Source: Aphelenchoides besseyi
Lineage: Eukaryota; Nematoda; Chromadorea; Rhabditida; Aphelenchoididae
DNA length: 64,000 bases
Assembly: GCA_024699855.1 (NCBI GenBank)
Contig: JAMPIQ010000001.1
Span: forward strand, 11,904,001-11,968,000
Direction: 5' to 3'
A program made the translations under genes and the position numbers. The notes under the pieces were generated by a model that had not been told where the DNA came from, ran no database searches, and saw nothing but the letters and a program-made list of their open reading frames with translations. Shown in pieces: positions 61,632-64,000 of the stretch (position 1 is the first letter of the stretch; each line of letters opens with the position of its first letter).

Positions 61632-64000
61632 TTTTGTCAATTGGAAAAGTTGGTTGAGTGGAGAAGTGAAACTCGAGTTACGTGGAACTCTGAAATCAAC
61701 AATCGAAATGAGTTTGAAGCTTCAGAGTCGCGGAAAACACTATTCAATTCGCGGAATCAAAAGAAATCGTACAGTCGACTGTGCGCCCCGATTTGGTTCG
61801 TGTAGTAAGACGGCAATAAACCGGCAAAACTCGTTAGCCGGTCGTTCGAAAGCTGAAAAATTATGAGAAACCGTCGGGGTCATCAATGGGAGAATCGGAA
61901 CGCGAAGACGCGCATCAAAAGCCGGAGCTTACGGACGGTCGGATTCGAACGCGAATTGTACGACGTTTCAGATCCGCTTTTAGTCGACGCAGTTCGCTCA
62001 TCTTTTTGGCCTAAAAACTGCGCACACCGGTCGAAACGAGAAGAGAAACGGCATAAGTGAAGCGGGTTGTAGGGCGAACGCGCAGCAAAGAGGAAAAACA
62101 GTGCGAATGGTGGCGATGACTAGTGGACGCGAAAACTGTTGGGCGCACCAACTGCAAGCCGATTGCCCTTGTTGGCGTCCCGCTTTTTTGCGCTGACGCG
62201 TTCGCTGTCCGTCCGTCGAGTTTCGAAAGGCCAACGAAGCGCGGTGGGTGCGTACGCACAACATCCAATGGACGAGCGTTCTTTCTCACACTGCTCTTGC
62301 ACAACAACGTTCACTGGCGATTCTCTTCGGTGTGGACGGAGCGGGAAAATGGGGCGACGAAAAGGACGCGGAACGGAAAGGCACGAAGAACGTTGGAGGG
62401 CCGGTCAATTCGAGAAAAAAGTTGAGAAAAAACAGATCCATCAATTGGAATTCTTGATGCCAATCGAACAAACCCTGAGGTGAAATCACTGTTCGTTTTC
62501 AGGTTCCCCAAATAGAAGGTTCTCGGACTGCAAAACGCCGCTCAAAAACAACCGACGTTCACTGAAAATTCCACAAAAACCGCGCGATTGTCTCGGCATC
62601 TGTTTGGCGCGTCCAACGAGCGTTTGAACGCAGAAGACCGCTGCGTCGCCGCTCAAACTTGAGAAAAACGAAGGACGCCGAAAAAACAGAATTCAAAACA
62701 CTACGCCGCCATCCCTTTGGTTTACAGTTGACCAAAAACGCGAATCAACTGCGTTACTGTTTTTTGTCAAAAGCGAAGTTTCGTAACGTTTTGCTGCAGA
62801 AAATGTGGAACTATGAAGAGGACAAAAATAGTGACATTCGGTCCCTGAAGACCAAACTGGTGGAGTAAAAGATTCACGCAACCCAACCGCCAGTTGAAAG
62901 ACGTGAGTCAATTGCTTTCGGTCGGAGAGCGGTTTCGAAATCGGCTGGCAATATCCCGACTGTTTCCCATTAAGCACCCAAATGGAAACCGTTGAGCGTA
63001 TTGGACGACCGCTCGGAAAGCCGCCGAAATTGCAAACGGTTTCAACTACAGAGCGCAAATGCATAGACAAGCAAATTCATGCAATTGAAAGCGAACCATC
63101 TGCCCAACTCGCTTCAGAAACCAATGGGTGCACATCTCATGCCCTCAAATTAACACCATGAACCTAAGGATCACACAGCAAAATGAGATTTTCCCTTTTA
63201 ATCTCATTGACCGTTTGCATTTCCAATCGAACTGAAAAGGACACTAAAAACAAGCACCCACCGACTTATGCATTTTGCAACTCGATATTTTTAAACCCAA
63301 AAACATTCAAAGCTTTTGTTACACGCCGGAAAGTCAGTTCGGCTGTTTCCGGAATTTTGAAATCTCAACTCATGATGCGGTCCACTGAGCTCAAGCGAAC
63401 TTAACCAAACATTCTATGCGATCATAAAACCCTGAAGCAACCACCGGCATAAGAAACCACGGAATAGAAGTTTCAACATCAACTAAATGGCTCGTAAATC
63501 TCCTTCACCTCAAAAGTTGTCAGCAAGAGCAAACAAAACGGTCGAAGATAATGGGCGCAAAATCAAGCAACGAGAAGCGCACCGATTCGCGACCTTCGAC
63601 TTCACACTCAACAAAAATTTGTAATCTGATGCAGTCCACTCACTCATTCACTTGTCAAGGCGATCACGGGGCAAAAGTGACGACTGAAGAGAAAACCAAA
63701 AAGCCGCATAGCTGACACTAAAAATACCGAGAGCCGAACGATCTCCGTTGCTCTTTAGATTTGCTTTTACATCATTTTCCGAGACATTGTCATCAGAATA
63801 CCTGTCTCCACGATGAGCACTACGGGAATTCGTTCTATTTATGCCAACAATTTGTTTAAACATAAGGTTATCCAATGAATAGGTGCGTGATCAGATTGAA
63901 CAAACGAATGATCGGAAAGTAAACAGATGATTTCTCGTGGATATTAACTTTTCGATATATAAAATGAAAAATCGAATTGATAACCCAAAAGATTTCTTCA
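61632..64000. other. About 2.4 kb without a supportable gene
   Basis: Upstream of alpha-tubulin to the window edge. 62000-62500 is relatively GC-rich with overlapping frames in all phases and no motif. A 45-codon frame at 63487-63624 (MARKSPSPQKLSARANKTVE) is the only mildly protein-like piece and is unsupported. It could include the 5' end of a gene continuing beyond the window. Confidence 0.5.

Noticed and set aside
61920..61960. tRNA-like B-box (ggattcgaacg) near 61940
   Set aside because: T-arm stem bases do not pair and no D-arm or acceptor stem can be drawn on either strand.
62000..62520. Several overlapping open frames on both strands in a GC-richer patch
   Set aside because: All phases are open because of base composition; none has motifs or splice-supported extension.

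Overview
This window reads as compact nuclear DNA of a metazoan, most likely a nematode. The lineage clues are: spliceosomal introns mostly 36-55 nt long; a pyrimidine-rich AG acceptor 1-45 nt before the ATG of most genes with no obvious upstream exon, as expected of spliced-leader trans-splicing; same-strand gene clusters with 100-200 bp gaps; a nuclear receptor with the nematode-type P-box CNGCK; alanine at ubiquitin position 19; and an astacin-EGF-CUB protease of NAS type. No prokaryotic or viral genes, CRISPR, transposon or convincing tRNA/rRNA were seen. Gene models below were built by hand-splicing; exon edges are inferred from GT/AG plus frame plus family alignment from memory.

Layout. 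0.2-5.0 kb (minus): an acyl-CoA dehydrogenase of MCAD type, an unrecognised multi-exon gene and an HNF4/SupNR-type nuclear receptor. 5.0-13.2 kb: about 8 kb without a supportable gene. 13.2-20.9 kb: a neuropeptide-type GPCR (plus), then TIMM29, MPDU1 and TBC1D24/Skywalker (minus). 21-24 kb: a gene-poor stretch with one unrecognised gene. 24-29.4 kb: PLA2G6-type phospholipase (plus) converging on a DHHC palmitoyltransferase, then ANKRD49 (both minus). 29.4-31.6 kb: non-coding with diverged repeats. 31.6-37.4 kb (plus): a small HLH protein, a BTB protein, an astacin protease and a basic unknown. 37.5-38.9 kb (minus): a cysteine-rich membrane-protein gene with two tandem alternative 3' modules. 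39.5-42.2 kb (plus): ubiquitin-eL40 fusion, small ORFs, chromodomain protein. 43.7-47.6 kb (minus): a tight cluster PEX3, NDUFAF8, UTP23 and a beta-propeller gene resembling ITFG2, with NDUFAF8 stop and UTP23 start overlapping. 48.1-50.6 kb: eIF4E (minus), divergent from a small ORF and PSMA1 (plus). 51.9-54.9 kb: a Zic zinc-finger gene (minus) inside large non-coding flanks. 57.7-61.6 kb (minus): COX6B, a seven-pass receptor and alpha-tubulin. 61.6-64.0 kb: no supportable gene.

Most genes are housekeeping (mitochondrial respiration and import, peroxisome biogenesis, ribosome biogenesis, proteasome, translation, cytoskeleton). Regulatory genes (nuclear receptor, Zic, GPCR) sit beside the large gene-free stretches, which is where long-range regulatory DNA would be expected. 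The most notable points are the tandem-module gene at 37.5-38.9 kb, the ATGA stop/start overlap at 45.96 kb, an acyl-CoA dehydrogenase lacking its catalytic glutamate, an alpha-tubulin without lysine 40, and a 28-nt intron.
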